From Paralteromonas sediminis (GTDB lineage Bacteria; Pseudomonadota; Gammaproteobacteria; Enterobacterales; Alteromonadaceae), in the NCBI RefSeq assembly GCF_003820355.1, contig NZ_RPOK01000002.1, positions 496,001 to 560,000 on the forward strand: 64,000 bases of DNA, read 5' to 3'. Below the pieces are notes generated by a model. That model saw nothing but the letters and a program-made list of their open reading frames with translations. It was not told the origin of the DNA and made no database searches. A program made the position numbers and the translations under genes. Shown one piece after another: positions 8,296 through 17,124 of this stretch. How positions within the stretch are numbered: position 1 is the first letter of the stretch; the number at the start of each line of letters is the position of its first letter.

Positions 8296-9855
8296 ATGAC
8301 CATCGACGTTGATAACACAGACGAACCCCTGCACCACTTTGAGTTGCGTCATCTCACGTTGGATGACTATGCCGATGTAAAAGCATTAATGGACAAGGTC
8401 TATGCCCAAGTTGGTGGCGCCTGGCCCTATAAAAACTATAAGGCGCAGATTTCAACATTTCCTGACGGACAGATCTGCATTGAAGATAAGGGTAAAGTGG
8501 TAGCCTTCGCCATATCAGTGATCGTTGATTATGATCAGTTTGGTGACAAACACAGTTATGATGAGATTACGGGTGATGCCTATTTAACCACTCATGATCC
8601 AAACGGCGACGTGTTATACGGTGTAGAAGTCATCGTCTCACCTGACTATCAGGGTATGCGCTTGGGCCGTCGTCTTTATGAAGCGCGCAAGGAACTGTGT
8701 CGTAACCTGAATCTCACCTCAATTATGGCGGGCGGACGAATTCCCAACTATGCCAAGGTGGCAGATAAGCTTACCCCCTTTGAATATATTGAAGCCGTAA
8801 AATCCAAAGACCTTTATGATCCTATACTCACCTTTCAGCTTTCCAATGGGTTTGAGGTTAAGCAAATACTTAAAGCTTATTTACCGGAAGATAAAGCCTC
8901 CAAGGGTTATGCCACGCTGTTGCAATGGCACAACATCTACTATGACCCGAATATGTCCAATTTGATTGGCAAACGCATCACCAATGCTCGGATTGGTTGT
9001 GTGCAGTGGCAAATGCGATATTTCAATAATATGGAAGAGCTATTACAACAGGTTGAGTACTTTGTTGATGCATTGTCTGACTATAAGTGTGATGTGGCAC
9101 TGTTTCCTGAGTTTTTTAATGCACCTTTAATGGGATTAAGTCCCAGTGACACGTCCATAGATGCTATTTGGCACTTAGCCGAATACACCGATGAAATCAG
9201 AACAGCCATGTCACAGCTAGCGGTTAGCTATAACATCACTATCATTGCCGGTTCTATGCCGGTGGTTGAAGATGATGAACTCTTCAATGTAAGTTACATT
9301 TGCAATCGTGATGGCACCATAGACAGCCAGTATAAATTGCATCCTACGCCACATGAAAAAACAGACTGGATCATGAAAGGCGGGCAACACATTAAGGCAT
9401 TTGATACCGATTTTGGTAAAATTGGTGTGCTTATTTGCTATGACGTTGAGTTTCCAGAATTGGCACGTATTCTCAGTGAGCAGGAAATGCAGATTTTATT
9501 TGTGCCTTTTTGGACCGACACAAAAAACGGCTATCTGAGAGTCCGTCGCTGTGCCCAGGCTCGTGCCATAGAAAATGAATGTTATGTCGCCATTGCCGGT
9601 AGTGTGGGTAACTTACCTAAAGTGGACAATGTTGATATCCAATATGGTCAGACGGCGGTGTTTTCGCCATCTGATTTCGCTTTTCCCCATGATGCAATTG
9701 TGTCTGAAACAACACCTAATACAGAAATGACATTAATTGTTGATTTGGATTTAGATAAATTAACCAAGCTTCAAAACGAGGGTTCAGTGAGAAATTACCT
9801 TGATAGAAGGCGAGATCTCTACCGGGTCGAATGGTTAGGCGGCAATGAAGAGTAA
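8296..9855 (+). CDS. GNAT acetyltransferase fused to a carbon-nitrogen hydrolase
   Basis: A 519-aa two-domain enzyme. Residues about 15-200 form a GNAT domain with the acetyl-CoA loop in VSPDYQGMRLGRRLYEAR. Residues about 225-510 form a nitrilase-superfamily domain with the full catalytic triad: Glu272 (FPEFF), Lys355 (HEKTDW) and Cys381 (ICYDVEFPE). Such fusions are annotated across bacteria as bifunctional GNAT/carbon-nitrogen hydrolase, with no firmly established substrate. Amide hydrolysis coupled to acyl transfer is the natural inference. AGGAG lies 6 bases before the ATG. About 90 bases separate it from rimK. Confidence 0.92.
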   Translation: MTIDVDNTDEPLHHFELRHLTLDDYADVKALMDKVYAQVGGAWPYKNYKAQISTFPDGQICIEDKGKVVAFAISVIVDYDQFGDKHSYDEITGDAYLTTHDPNGDVLYGVEVIVSPDYQGMRLGRRLYEARKELCRNLNLTSIMAGGRIPNYAKVADKLTPFEYIEAVKSKDLYDPILTFQLSNGFEVKQILKAYLPEDKASKGYATLLQWHNIYYDPNMSNLIGKRITNARIGCVQWQMRYFNNMEELLQQVEYFVDALSDYKCDVALFPEFFNAPLMGLSPSDTSIDAIWHLAEYTDEIRTAMSQLAVSYNITIIAGSMPVVEDDELFNVSYICNRDGTIDSQYKLHPTPHEKTDWIMKGGQHIKAFDTDFGKIGVLICYDVEFPELARILSEQEMQILFVPFWTDTKNGYLRVRRCAQARAIENECYVAIAGSVGNLPKVDNVDIQYGQTAVFSPSDFAFPHDAIVSETTPNTEMTLIVDLDLDKLTKLQNEGSVRNYLDRRRDLYRVEWLGGNEE

Positions 9856-9946
9856 CTATGTTTAAAACGCTAATTGTTTGTGTTTGTTTGTAATATGACG
9901 CATGCTTTTTAATTCTCGTATATATATCTAAAAATAAAGGACTAAT

Positions 9947-10852
9947 ATGCGCATTGCTATTCTGTCTAGAAACCCTAAATTGTACTCAACCCGTCGGCTA
10001 GTAGAAGCCGGTGAAGAAAGAGGGCATAAAGTTGACGTAATCGACACTATGCACTGTTACATGGACATCACCAGTAACAACCCGTCGGTTCGATACAGAG
10101 GTAAAAAGCTGCCATTTTACGATGCTGTGATCCCAAGAATCGGGGCCTCTGTTACCTTCTATGGTACGTCTGTAGTGCGTCAATTCGAGATGATGGGGAC
10201 TTATAGTATTAATGAGTCTGTCGCCATTAGCCGCTCGAGAGATAAGTTGCGCTCTTTGCAGTTGTTATCAAGAAAAGGTATTGGTATGCCAAGAACCGGT
10301 TTTGCGTATCACCCTGATAAAATTGATGATTTGATTAAAAACGTGGGTGGTGCCCCCGTTGTTATCAAATTGCTTGAGGGCACGCAGGGCATTGGTGTGG
10401 TGTTAGCTGATACCCACAAAGCCGCTGAGTCTATCATTGAGGCCTTTATGGGACTTAATGCCAGTATATTGGTGCAGGAATACATCAAAGAAGCGGGGGG
10501 CTGTGATATACGCTGCTTTGTTGTTGGGGGTAAAGTGATTGCCGCAATGAAGCGACAAGCCGCGCCAGGGGAGTTTCGTTCAAACCTTCATCGAGGTGGT
10601 TCGGCGAGCTTGACCCGTTTGTCACCAGCAGAACGAAAAACCGCTGTTGATGCTGCTAAGACGATGGGGTTAAATTGTTGTGGTGTTGATATTTTGCGTT
10701 CTAATCATGGACCGGTAGTAATGGAAGTTAACTCCTCTCCAGGGTTAGAAGGCATTGAAAATGCGACGGGTAAAAACATAGCCGGAATGGTGTTTGAATT
10801 TATAGAAAAATCAGCAAGACCTAATAATACTAAGACCAAAGGTAAAGGCTAG
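9947..10852 (+). CDS. rimK: RimK-type ATP-grasp glutamate ligase
   Basis: A 301-aa ATP-grasp enzyme. An N-terminal pre-ATP-grasp fold (1-95) precedes the ATP-grasp domain: the glycine-rich loop ([10 protein letters not shown], near 142-151), the VQEYI hinge, and the Mg2+-binding end [13 protein letters not shown]. coli RimK adds glutamates to the C-terminus of ribosomal protein S6 and makes poly-alpha-glutamate. AAAGGA precedes the ATG. The next gene begins on the base right after its stop, and a hydrolase and an aspartic protease follow, a known RimK-type neighbourhood in which ligase and peptidases may set a reversible tail. The S6 target is by homology only. Confidence 0.9.
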   Translation: MRIAILSRNPKLYSTRRLVEAGEERGHKVDVIDTMHCYMDITSNNPSVRYRGKKLPFYDAVIPRIGASVTFYGTSVVRQFEMMGTYSINESVAISRSRDKLRSLQLLSRKGIGMPRTGFAYHPDKIDDLIKNVGGAPVVIKLLEGTQGIGVVLADTHKAAESIIEAFMGLNASILVQEYIKEAGGCDIRCFVVGGKVIAAMKRQAAPGEFRSNLHRGGSASLTRLSPAERKTAVDAAKTMGLNCCGVDILRSNHGPVVMEVNSSPGLEGIENATGKNIAGMVFEFIEKSARPNNTKTKGKG

Positions 10853-11881
10853 GTGAGCAGCAAAGATCTGACTATCGCTGGCCATAATATCGCGCCGGGC
10901 GAAAGTAAAAAAATTGAATTGGAGATGCCGCCGCTTTATACCTCTAATAGTATGGGTATTCCTGTTTATGTGCAGCGAGGTAAAAGGCCAGGCCCAACGT
11001 TATTTGTCAGTGCGGCAATCCACGGTGACGAGCTAAATGGCATTGAGATAGTCGGCAGATTAATAAAGTCGAAATCTATTCAAAGGTTACGCGGTACCCT
11101 TATCGCGGTTCCTATGGTGAATGTATATGGGGTCCTCAACCAGTCTCGTTATCTTCCTGACAGGCGCGATTTAAACAGGAGCTTTCCCGGCAGTAAAAAG
11201 GGCAGCCTAGCTGGCAGAATTGCTAATTTATTTTTTAAAGAGATAGTCACCAAATGCGATGTAGGCATAGATCTGCACACTGGCGCTATCCATCGTAGTA
11301 ATTTGCCACAAATTCGAGGGAACCTAAGCGACGAGTCGGTAAAAGAACTCGCCAGTGCTTTTGGCATCCCAGTAATGCTCAATTCTGATATTCGTGATGG
11401 TTCTTTGCGGCAGGCAGCCAGTGATGCGGGGGTGAAGATACTCTTGTATGAGGCGGGACAGGCATTGCGTTATGACGAGTTTAGTATACGCGCTGGTGTG
11501 AGAGGCATTGTAAATGTAATGCGGCACCTGGGAATGCTCAATAAGCGTAAACGTGCAACACCTTTTACCCCTTTTGTTGCCAATCAAAGTGGCTGGGTAA
11601 GGGCTCCTGAAAGTGGGTTTGTCAATCACATCGCCCAGTTAGGTGACCATGTATATGAAGGCGATAAGTTGGCGAGTATTTCTGATCCCTTTGGCGAGGT
11701 CCACGATTACGTAATTAGCCCTGCTGAAGGCATTGTTGTGGGTAAACAGAATATCCCTTTAGCGCAAGAAGGCGAGGCCATTTACCATATTGGATACTTC
11801 AAACAACCCGTCACTGTGGCTGAACATGTGGAAAGGTTACAAGATAGTTTGGTTCCACAAGAGTTAAACCCTCAGGATTGA
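10853..11881 (+). CDS. succinylglutamate desuccinylase/aspartoacylase-family zinc hydrolase
   Basis: A 342-aa metallo-hydrolase of the AstE/AspA (M14-like) family. The zinc ligands are visible: His57 and Glu60 in IHGDE, and His142 in DLHTG. The C-terminal part (about 235-330) is a beta-rich lipoyl/barrel-sandwich-like domain usual for this family. The gene starts with GTG directly after the rimK stop codon and needs translational coupling. It probably cleaves an N-acyl or glutamyl amide bond; its position between an amino-acid ligase and a protease suggests it acts on the RimK product, but that is inference. It is not the arginine-catabolic AstE by context, since no other ast gene is present. 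Confidence 0.87.
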   Translation: MSSKDLTIAGHNIAPGESKKIELEMPPLYTSNSMGIPVYVQRGKRPGPTLFVSAAIHGDELNGIEIVGRLIKSKSIQRLRGTLIAVPMVNVYGVLNQSRYLPDRRDLNRSFPGSKKGSLAGRIANLFFKEIVTKCDVGIDLHTGAIHRSNLPQIRGNLSDESVKELASAFGIPVMLNSDIRDGSLRQAASDAGVKILLYEAGQALRYDEFSIRAGVRGIVNVMRHLGMLNKRKRATPFTPFVANQSGWVRAPESGFVNHIAQLGDHVYEGDKLASISDPFGEVHDYVISPAEGIVVGKQNIPLAQEGEAIYHIGYFKQPVTVAEHVERLQDSLVPQELNPQD

Positions 11882-11887
11882 AAAAAA

Positions 11888-12322
11888 ATGAGCAAAACAA
11901 AACCGATTATTGGGGCACTTGAATACTGTAATCTTCCTTCTTTGAATATCGAAGGACTAACCGTGAGGGTGGATACAGGGGCTGCAACGTCTTCACTGCA
12001 CGTTGATGATATTGAAGAGTTCGAAAAAAACGGAGAAGCCTGGGTTCGGTTCACCATGCATCCTGATATTCATGATGTGTCTAAAGTGGTTCGAAAAGAA
12101 GCACAAATTATTACGCAAAAGAAAGTCAAGAGCTCTACCGCGACGTTGGAAAGGCGCTACACGATAGAAACAGATATTGTGATGGCTGACATGCGCTGGC
12201 CGATTCAGATTACACTCACAGACAGGTCTTCTATGACCTATTTGATGCTTTTTGGCCGCCAGGGCATGGCAGACAGGTTTCTCGTTGACCCTGCTTCTGA
12301 GTTTTTGCTGACAAAAAACTAA
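11888..12322 (+). CDS. rimB: RimB-like retropepsin-family protease (ATP-dependent zinc protease, DUF785)
   Basis: A 144-aa single-domain protein whose motif VDTGAATSSLH (catalytic Asp29) is the aspartic-protease loop of the retropepsin-like family annotated as ATP-dependent zinc protease. A second family hallmark, FGRQGM near residue 120, is present. It should work as a dimer. In Pseudomonas rimABK, RimB modulates RimK activity and S6 tail length; the third position in this operon fits that. It follows the zinc hydrolase by 6 bases. The ribosome-binding site is poor, an A-run, so it may depend on coupling. Confidence 0.85.
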   Translation: MSKTKPIIGALEYCNLPSLNIEGLTVRVDTGAATSSLHVDDIEEFEKNGEAWVRFTMHPDIHDVSKVVRKEAQIITQKKVKSSTATLERRYTIETDIVMADMRWPIQITLTDRSSMTYLMLFGRQGMADRFLVDPASEFLLTKN

Positions 12323-12331
12323 TACTGGAAT

Positions 12332-12940
12332 GTGATTGTGAATGAAATTGTAAACGAATTTTGGCCATCTCTGTCAGCTTGGGCAGAAAACTACTTGGTC
12401 AATATCTTGTTTACCGTCATATTACTGGTGTGCTTTATGGTGGTGAGCAGACTTCTCATACCGCTAGTGGGCAAAATAGTGGAGAAAAGCAAGCTGAATG
12501 AAGAGGCGAGAAGTAAAACGTTTCACACAGCTAGGTTATTTGTTGGCATTATCACTGTTGCTATTTTGCTCATTATATGGGGCGTCGATTTTAGCGGCCT
12601 GTTGGTGTTATCCACGTCCATTATCACACTCACCGGGGTCGCGCTATTTGCTAGCTGGTCTTTGCTGAGCAATATCACGTCATATTTTGTATTGCTATTT
12701 CAAAATTCTTACAGCAAAGGTAACTTTATTCGCATCATTGACGGCGACAACTATATGGAGGGGTATATCAGCGATATAAATTTATTTACAACGCGATTGA
12801 TCACTAAAGATCAGGAAGAAATTGCCTATCCCAACAATCTTATTCTTACCCGACCTACTATTATTAATCCAAATATTCAGTGGCACGTAATAGGGAAGGT
12901 CACAGAAAAATTATCGTCGGGCACGCAAAAAACCGACTAG
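12332..12940 (+). CDS. short MscS-family membrane protein at the end of the rimK operon
   Basis: A 202-aa protein with about three membrane helices (about 20-45, 65-85, 90-125) followed by an MscS beta domain (the NFIRIIDGDNYMEGYI segment) and an IAYPNNLIL segment that matches the MscS signature. The C-terminal alpha-beta cage domain seen in E. coli MscS is nearly absent. It begins with GTG, 9 bases after rimB, with only a weak ribosome-binding site. Similar short MscS genes accompany RimK genes in other marine Gammaproteobacteria as far as I recall; why a channel should go with a glutamate ligase is not known. Confidence 0.75.
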   Translation: MIVNEIVNEFWPSLSAWAENYLVNILFTVILLVCFMVVSRLLIPLVGKIVEKSKLNEEARSKTFHTARLFVGIITVAILLIIWGVDFSGLLVLSTSIITLTGVALFASWSLLSNITSYFVLLFQNSYSKGNFIRIIDGDNYMEGYISDINLFTTRLITKDQEEIAYPNNLILTRPTIINPNIQWHVIGKVTEKLSSGTQKTD

Positions 12941-13274
12941 TGGTGTAATTGCTTGAGTACAAGCTTTGTGACGAGCACATTCAAATGCTCCGAAAATTCT
13001 CGCCATGAAAAGCTTCTTTGTTTGAATGAAATTTAACTTATTCAATAAAGCCAAAAATAACCCGTAAACTAATCATAATCAAACATGTTGCGTCAATGTA
13101 TCTCTATGTTACAAAACGCTCATATCGTAAACATTTTTATACGAATTTTAGCGTTGCACCGCTAAAAGCCGCACCACCTTTGATATTAGCGATTCAAACC
13201 CATATAATAGTTCGTGCTCTAATCAATATAATTCTAATTAATAATTAGTGACAACTTAACTAAATGGGAGTCCC
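12941..13274. other. 334-base intergenic region before putP
   Basis: AT-rich DNA with no credible coding frame. Its last 100 bases carry a strong promoter for putP (13180-13208, listed separately). No clear terminator hairpin for the rimK operon was seen, and there is no obvious remnant gene. Confidence 0.6.
13180..13208 (+). promoter_or_regulatory. sigma-70 promoter of putP
   Basis: TTGATA at 13180-13185 and a consensus TATAAT at 13203-13208 are separated by exactly 17 bases, with about 60 bases to the putP ATG. Quality of both boxes suggests strong basal expression of the putP-proBAC group. Confidence 0.7.
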
Positions 13275-14762
13275 ATGAGTTTTATTTCAATCGGCCTGTA
13301 CTTTGTCGTCATGCTGTGTATCGGGCTTTTTGCATATAGAAAGTCAACAAGCGATGTATCTGATTATCTTTTAGGTGGACGTAATGTTAGTCCACAAGTT
13401 ACCGCGTTGTCTGCCGGAGCCTCCGACATGAGCGGATGGATGTTAATGGGCTTACCGGGTGCGATGTTCGTAATGGGGTTCGACGCTGTCTTTATTGCGA
13501 TAGGGCTTGTTTTAGGTGCGCTTGCTAATTACCTGCTGGTAGCGCCCCGATTACGCGTGTTCACCGAAGTAGCAAGTGACTCGTTGACCATCCCGGAGTT
13601 TTTATCGCAACGATTTGGCCACAAGGCAAGCTCGTTGAGATTGGTTTCGGCCATTATCATTATCGTCTTTTTTACTTTGTATACCTCAGCGGGACTTGTC
13701 GCTGGCGGCAAATTGTTTGATTCCGCTTTTGGTGTTGATTATCAGCTGGGTGTTCTTGTGACCCTCGTCGTGGTCGTTTCTTACACATTACTAGGTGGTT
13801 TTTTAGCGGTGAGCCTAACCGACTTTGTTCAGGGCTGTATCATGTTTCTGGCATTAGTGATCGTTCCTGTTGTTGCTTTTCAACAATTCGACGGGGTAGG
13901 AGAGATGGCAGACAGTGCTTATCAATCCATTCCAACCATTGCTGCAACGTGGGAAGGCCTTACCTTGATAGGGCTTATTTCGAGTCTTGCCTGGGGTCTA
14001 GGTTATTTTGGTCAGCCTCATATCATTGTCCGGTTCATGGCAATCCGTTCGGTGGCGGCTGTTAGTGTGGCAAGAAATATCGGTATGAGCTGGATGACAG
14101 TGACCATAGTCGGTGCCTTGGCAACTGGCTTAGTGGGGGTTGCCTATGTAAATAAAACAGGCATGTCGTTAAGTGACCCAGAGACTATCTTTATTGTCTT
14201 CACTGACATTTTATTTCACCCATTGGTAACTGGCTTTCTGCTTGCTGCGATTCTCGCGGCTGTGATGAGCACAATTTCGTCACAATTACTGGTGTCGGCA
14301 AGTTCATTAACAGAAGATATTTTTAGTCATTTTAGTAAACACAAGGCTGACGCAAAAAAAGCGGTGCTAATAAGTCGTGCAGGTGTATTTGGCGTAGGGA
14401 TAGTGGCGATGCTTCTCGCTTTGGATAGCAATAACTCAATTTTGGGATTAGTGAGCAATGCCTGGGCCGGTTTTGGTGCCGCATTTGGTCCTCTCATTTT
14501 ATTTAGTCTATACAGCGAACGCTTAACACACAGTGCAGCTTTGGCCGGCATGATAGTGGGCGCAGTGACCGTCATATTCTGTATCTATGCACCGGTTTTA
14601 AATGGCGGAGAAACTATCAGCTCAGTGGTATATGAAATCGTACCTGGGTTCATTCTTAGTAGTTTGGCTATCTGGAGTGTTTCACTACTGGACAAAAGTG
14701 CCAACGAGCGCGCACGAGATGTCTTTAAAGAATCTTCTCGCGTTTTATCAGAACAATATTAG
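13275..14762 (+). CDS. putP: sodium/proline symporter PutP
   Basis: A 495-aa secondary transporter of the solute:sodium symporter family with about 13 membrane helices. The substrate and Na+ region ALSAGASDMSGWMLMGLPGA (about 45-65) contains the Asp corresponding to E. coli PutP Asp55, and the SLAWGLGYFGQPHI segment is the usual PutP signature. GGGAG lies 5 bases before the ATG. A glutamate kinase gene follows 11 bases after the stop, so proline import and synthesis are likely expressed together. A missing proline catabolic putA nearby points to an osmoprotective use rather than catabolism, which is inference. Confidence 0.95.
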   Translation: MSFISIGLYFVVMLCIGLFAYRKSTSDVSDYLLGGRNVSPQVTALSAGASDMSGWMLMGLPGAMFVMGFDAVFIAIGLVLGALANYLLVAPRLRVFTEVASDSLTIPEFLSQRFGHKASSLRLVSAIIIIVFFTLYTSAGLVAGGKLFDSAFGVDYQLGVLVTLVVVVSYTLLGGFLAVSLTDFVQGCIMFLALVIVPVVAFQQFDGVGEMADSAYQSIPTIAATWEGLTLIGLISSLAWGLGYFGQPHIIVRFMAIRSVAAVSVARNIGMSWMTVTIVGALATGLVGVAYVNKTGMSLSDPETIFIVFTDILFHPLVTGFLLAAILAAVMSTISSQLLVSASSLTEDIFSHFSKHKADAKKAVLISRAGVFGVGIVAMLLALDSNNSILGLVSNAWAGFGAAFGPLILFSLYSERLTHSAALAGMIVGAVTVIFCIYAPVLNGGETISSVVYEIVPGFILSSLAIWSVSLLDKSANERARDVFKESSRVLSEQY

Positions 14763-14773
14763 TGGGAAATATA

Positions 14774-15877
14774 ATGAACAGTTTTAACTGGAAACGAATT
14801 GTCGTAAAGGTAGGTAGTGCACTCATTGCCCCTAATAATAATGGTTGTAGCAGTCACTATCTGCTGGGAATAGCGCAATTTATCGTAAAGTGCCGTGCAC
14901 AAGGTATTGAAGTTGTGCTGGTTTCTTCAGGGTCCGTCGCTGCTGGTGCGCACTTGTTTAAAGACGATACTGTTAGTGTGTCAGTCAAAAAAGCCATGGC
15001 AGCAGCAGGTCAAACAGAAATGATGGCTACATGGGATAAGCTATTTGACTTTCCCACTGCACAAATCTTGCTAACCCATGCAGATTTAAGAAACCGTGAC
15101 CGCTATGTCAGCGTTAAAAAAACGCTTTCTACACTGTTAGAAAACGACATACTGCCAGTAGTCAATGAAAATGACACTGTCACAACGGACCGTTTAAAAG
15201 TGGGTGATAACGATAATCTATCTGCAATGGTGGCTTCAGCTTCTGACGCTGACGCATTGATCATTTGCTCAGATGTAGACGGTTTATATGACAAAAACCC
15301 CCATGAGCACGATGATGCACAATTGCTATCGTGGGTTAATGAGATTGACGATGATATTTACGCCATGGCTGGCGGTGCGACCAGTGCAGTGGGCACGGGG
15401 GGCATGAAGACCAAAGTTCAGGCAGCTGAAAAAGCAACCTCAGACGGCATTAGCACATTTATCGTGAATGGCTTTACAGAATTAACATTTAATTTGTTAC
15501 TTCAGGGTAAAAATCCGGGCACGCACTTTCAGCCTTATGAGACGCCAATGCAGGAACATCAGCATTGGCTAACGCACACGTCTAAAGCACAAGGTGAAGT
15601 GGTGGTTGAAGAGTCATTTGAGGCTGAACTGAAAAACAATACTGAGCAATTAACCAGTGCAGATTTAATTTCGGTAGAAGGTAATTTCTCAGTAGGCGAT
15701 ACCATCTTAGTCAGAACGACGGACGGTACTAAAATCGCCAAAGCTAAATCGAATTACAGTAGTTGTCTGCTGAGCTTTTTAGCAGACCAGGATGATAAAG
15801 ACTTACCGGCAGATTTTCAGAATTCAACCGGGCCTATCATCTCAGAAAAGAATATCGCAATATTGGAGGATTCATGA
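14774..15877 (+). CDS. proB: glutamate 5-kinase ProB
   Basis: A 367-aa enzyme that phosphorylates glutamate, the first and feedback-inhibited step of proline synthesis. Residues 1-255 form the amino-acid-kinase domain (IVVKVGSALI, VSSGSVAAG, the VNENDTV and GTGGMKTK segments); residues about 275-360 form a C-terminal PUA domain. Length equals the E. coli enzyme when the ATG at 14774 is used; an upstream GTG at 14762 would add four residues and is not needed. The stop overlaps the proA start (ATGA). Confidence 0.96.
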   Translation: MNSFNWKRIVVKVGSALIAPNNNGCSSHYLLGIAQFIVKCRAQGIEVVLVSSGSVAAGAHLFKDDTVSVSVKKAMAAAGQTEMMATWDKLFDFPTAQILLTHADLRNRDRYVSVKKTLSTLLENDILPVVNENDTVTTDRLKVGDNDNLSAMVASASDADALIICSDVDGLYDKNPHEHDDAQLLSWVNEIDDDIYAMAGGATSAVGTGGMKTKVQAAEKATSDGISTFIVNGFTELTFNLLLQGKNPGTHFQPYETPMQEHQHWLTHTSKAQGEVVVEESFEAELKNNTEQLTSADLISVEGNFSVGDTILVRTTDGTKIAKAKSNYSSCLLSFLADQDDKDLPADFQNSTGPIISEKNIAILEDS

Positions 15878-17121
15878 GCTTAATTAAAACACTAGCTAAA
15901 GATACAGCGCAGGCAGCCAAAACACTGGCTCTAGTCGATAAAGACTTTAAAAACACTGTGCTTAAAGCGATGGCGCAAAAGATCAGGGACAACGTTGAAT
16001 TTATCGTTAAAGTAAATACTCATGAAGTGCTCGACGCCAAGAGTGCCAATTTACCTGAAGCTATGCTGGATCGGCTGACATTAAATGCTGAACGCATAGA
16101 AGCGATGGCGCAAGGTATTGAAGAGATTGCATTACTGCCAGACCCAGTGGGTGAAAGCCGCTTTATCGATAAACGCCCTAACGGCATTGAAATAAGCAAA
16201 ATGCGTGTGCCGTTAGGCGTGGTTTGCATGATTTACGAAGCCCGTCCTAATGTTACTGCCGATGCGGGTGCATTGTGTTTTAAATCTGGTAATGCGGTGA
16301 TTCTGCGGGGTGGAAAAGAAGCACTTCAAACCAGTAAAGCGATTGCGTCGCTATTACAAGATGTGCTTTCAGAGCATGGTCTGCCTGAGCAACTTATTAC
16401 TGTGGTTCCTGATGCCGATCGCGCGCTAATGCAAGAGCTCATGGAACAAGATGACTATATAGATGTTATTATTCCTCGAGGTGGAGAAGGTTTAATTCGC
16501 TATGTAACTGAAAATAGTAAAGTACCAGTCATTCAGCATTTTAAAGGCGTATGTCATCTGTATGTTGATCATGAAGCCGATTTGAATACAGCTATTGATT
16601 TGCTTGTTAACGGTAAAACACAGCGTACGGGTGTCTGCAATGCCTTAGAATGTCTTGTAGTTCATCAGGCCATTGCCGAGAAATTTTTGCCTATGGCTAA
16701 AGCTGAGTTAGAAAAACGAGGTGTGAAAGTTAACGCCTGCGAGAAAGCAATTGGCTACTTCCCCTCGGCAAATCTACTTAAAGAAAGCGAATTCGGTCAA
16801 GAGTACCTGGACTTAGAAATTGCAATCCGTGTGGTCAGTGATTTTGAAACGGCTCTGGATCACATTTCAGAGTTTGGCAGTAATCACACTGAGGTGATAT
16901 GCACACAAAACAAAGAAACCGGCGAGTTGTTTCAGCGTGCAGTCGATGCATCGGTGGTTATGATAAATGCGTCATCGCGTTTTTCTGACGGCTCTCAATT
17001 AGGGCTAGGTGCTGAAATTGGTATTGCCACGACAAAGCTCCACGCTTATGGACCGATGGGACTTGAATCGCTAACTGCTGAAAAGTTTTTAGTGTCCGGT
17101 GACGGCCAGATCAGAGAATAA
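15874..17121 (+). CDS. proA: gamma-glutamyl phosphate reductase ProA
   Basis: A 415-aa NADPH-dependent reductase of the aldehyde dehydrogenase fold giving glutamate semialdehyde. Diagnostic segments are MIYEARPNVTADAG, FKSGNAVILRGGKE, and the active-site cysteine in RTGVCNALE. The start overlaps proB by 4 bases with GGAGG 6 bases upstream, so kinase and reductase are made together, which suits their channelled unstable intermediate. Length matches the family. Confidence 0.97.
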   Translation: MSLIKTLAKDTAQAAKTLALVDKDFKNTVLKAMAQKIRDNVEFIVKVNTHEVLDAKSANLPEAMLDRLTLNAERIEAMAQGIEEIALLPDPVGESRFIDKRPNGIEISKMRVPLGVVCMIYEARPNVTADAGALCFKSGNAVILRGGKEALQTSKAIASLLQDVLSEHGLPEQLITVVPDADRALMQELMEQDDYIDVIIPRGGEGLIRYVTENSKVPVIQHFKGVCHLYVDHEADLNTAIDLLVNGKTQRTGVCNALECLVVHQAIAEKFLPMAKAELEKRGVKVNACEKAIGYFPSANLLKESEFGQEYLDLEIAIRVVSDFETALDHISEFGSNHTEVICTQNKETGELFQRAVDASVVMINASSRFSDGSQLGLGAEIGIATTKLHAYGPMGLESLTAEKFLVSGDGQIRE

Positions 17122-17124
17122 AAA

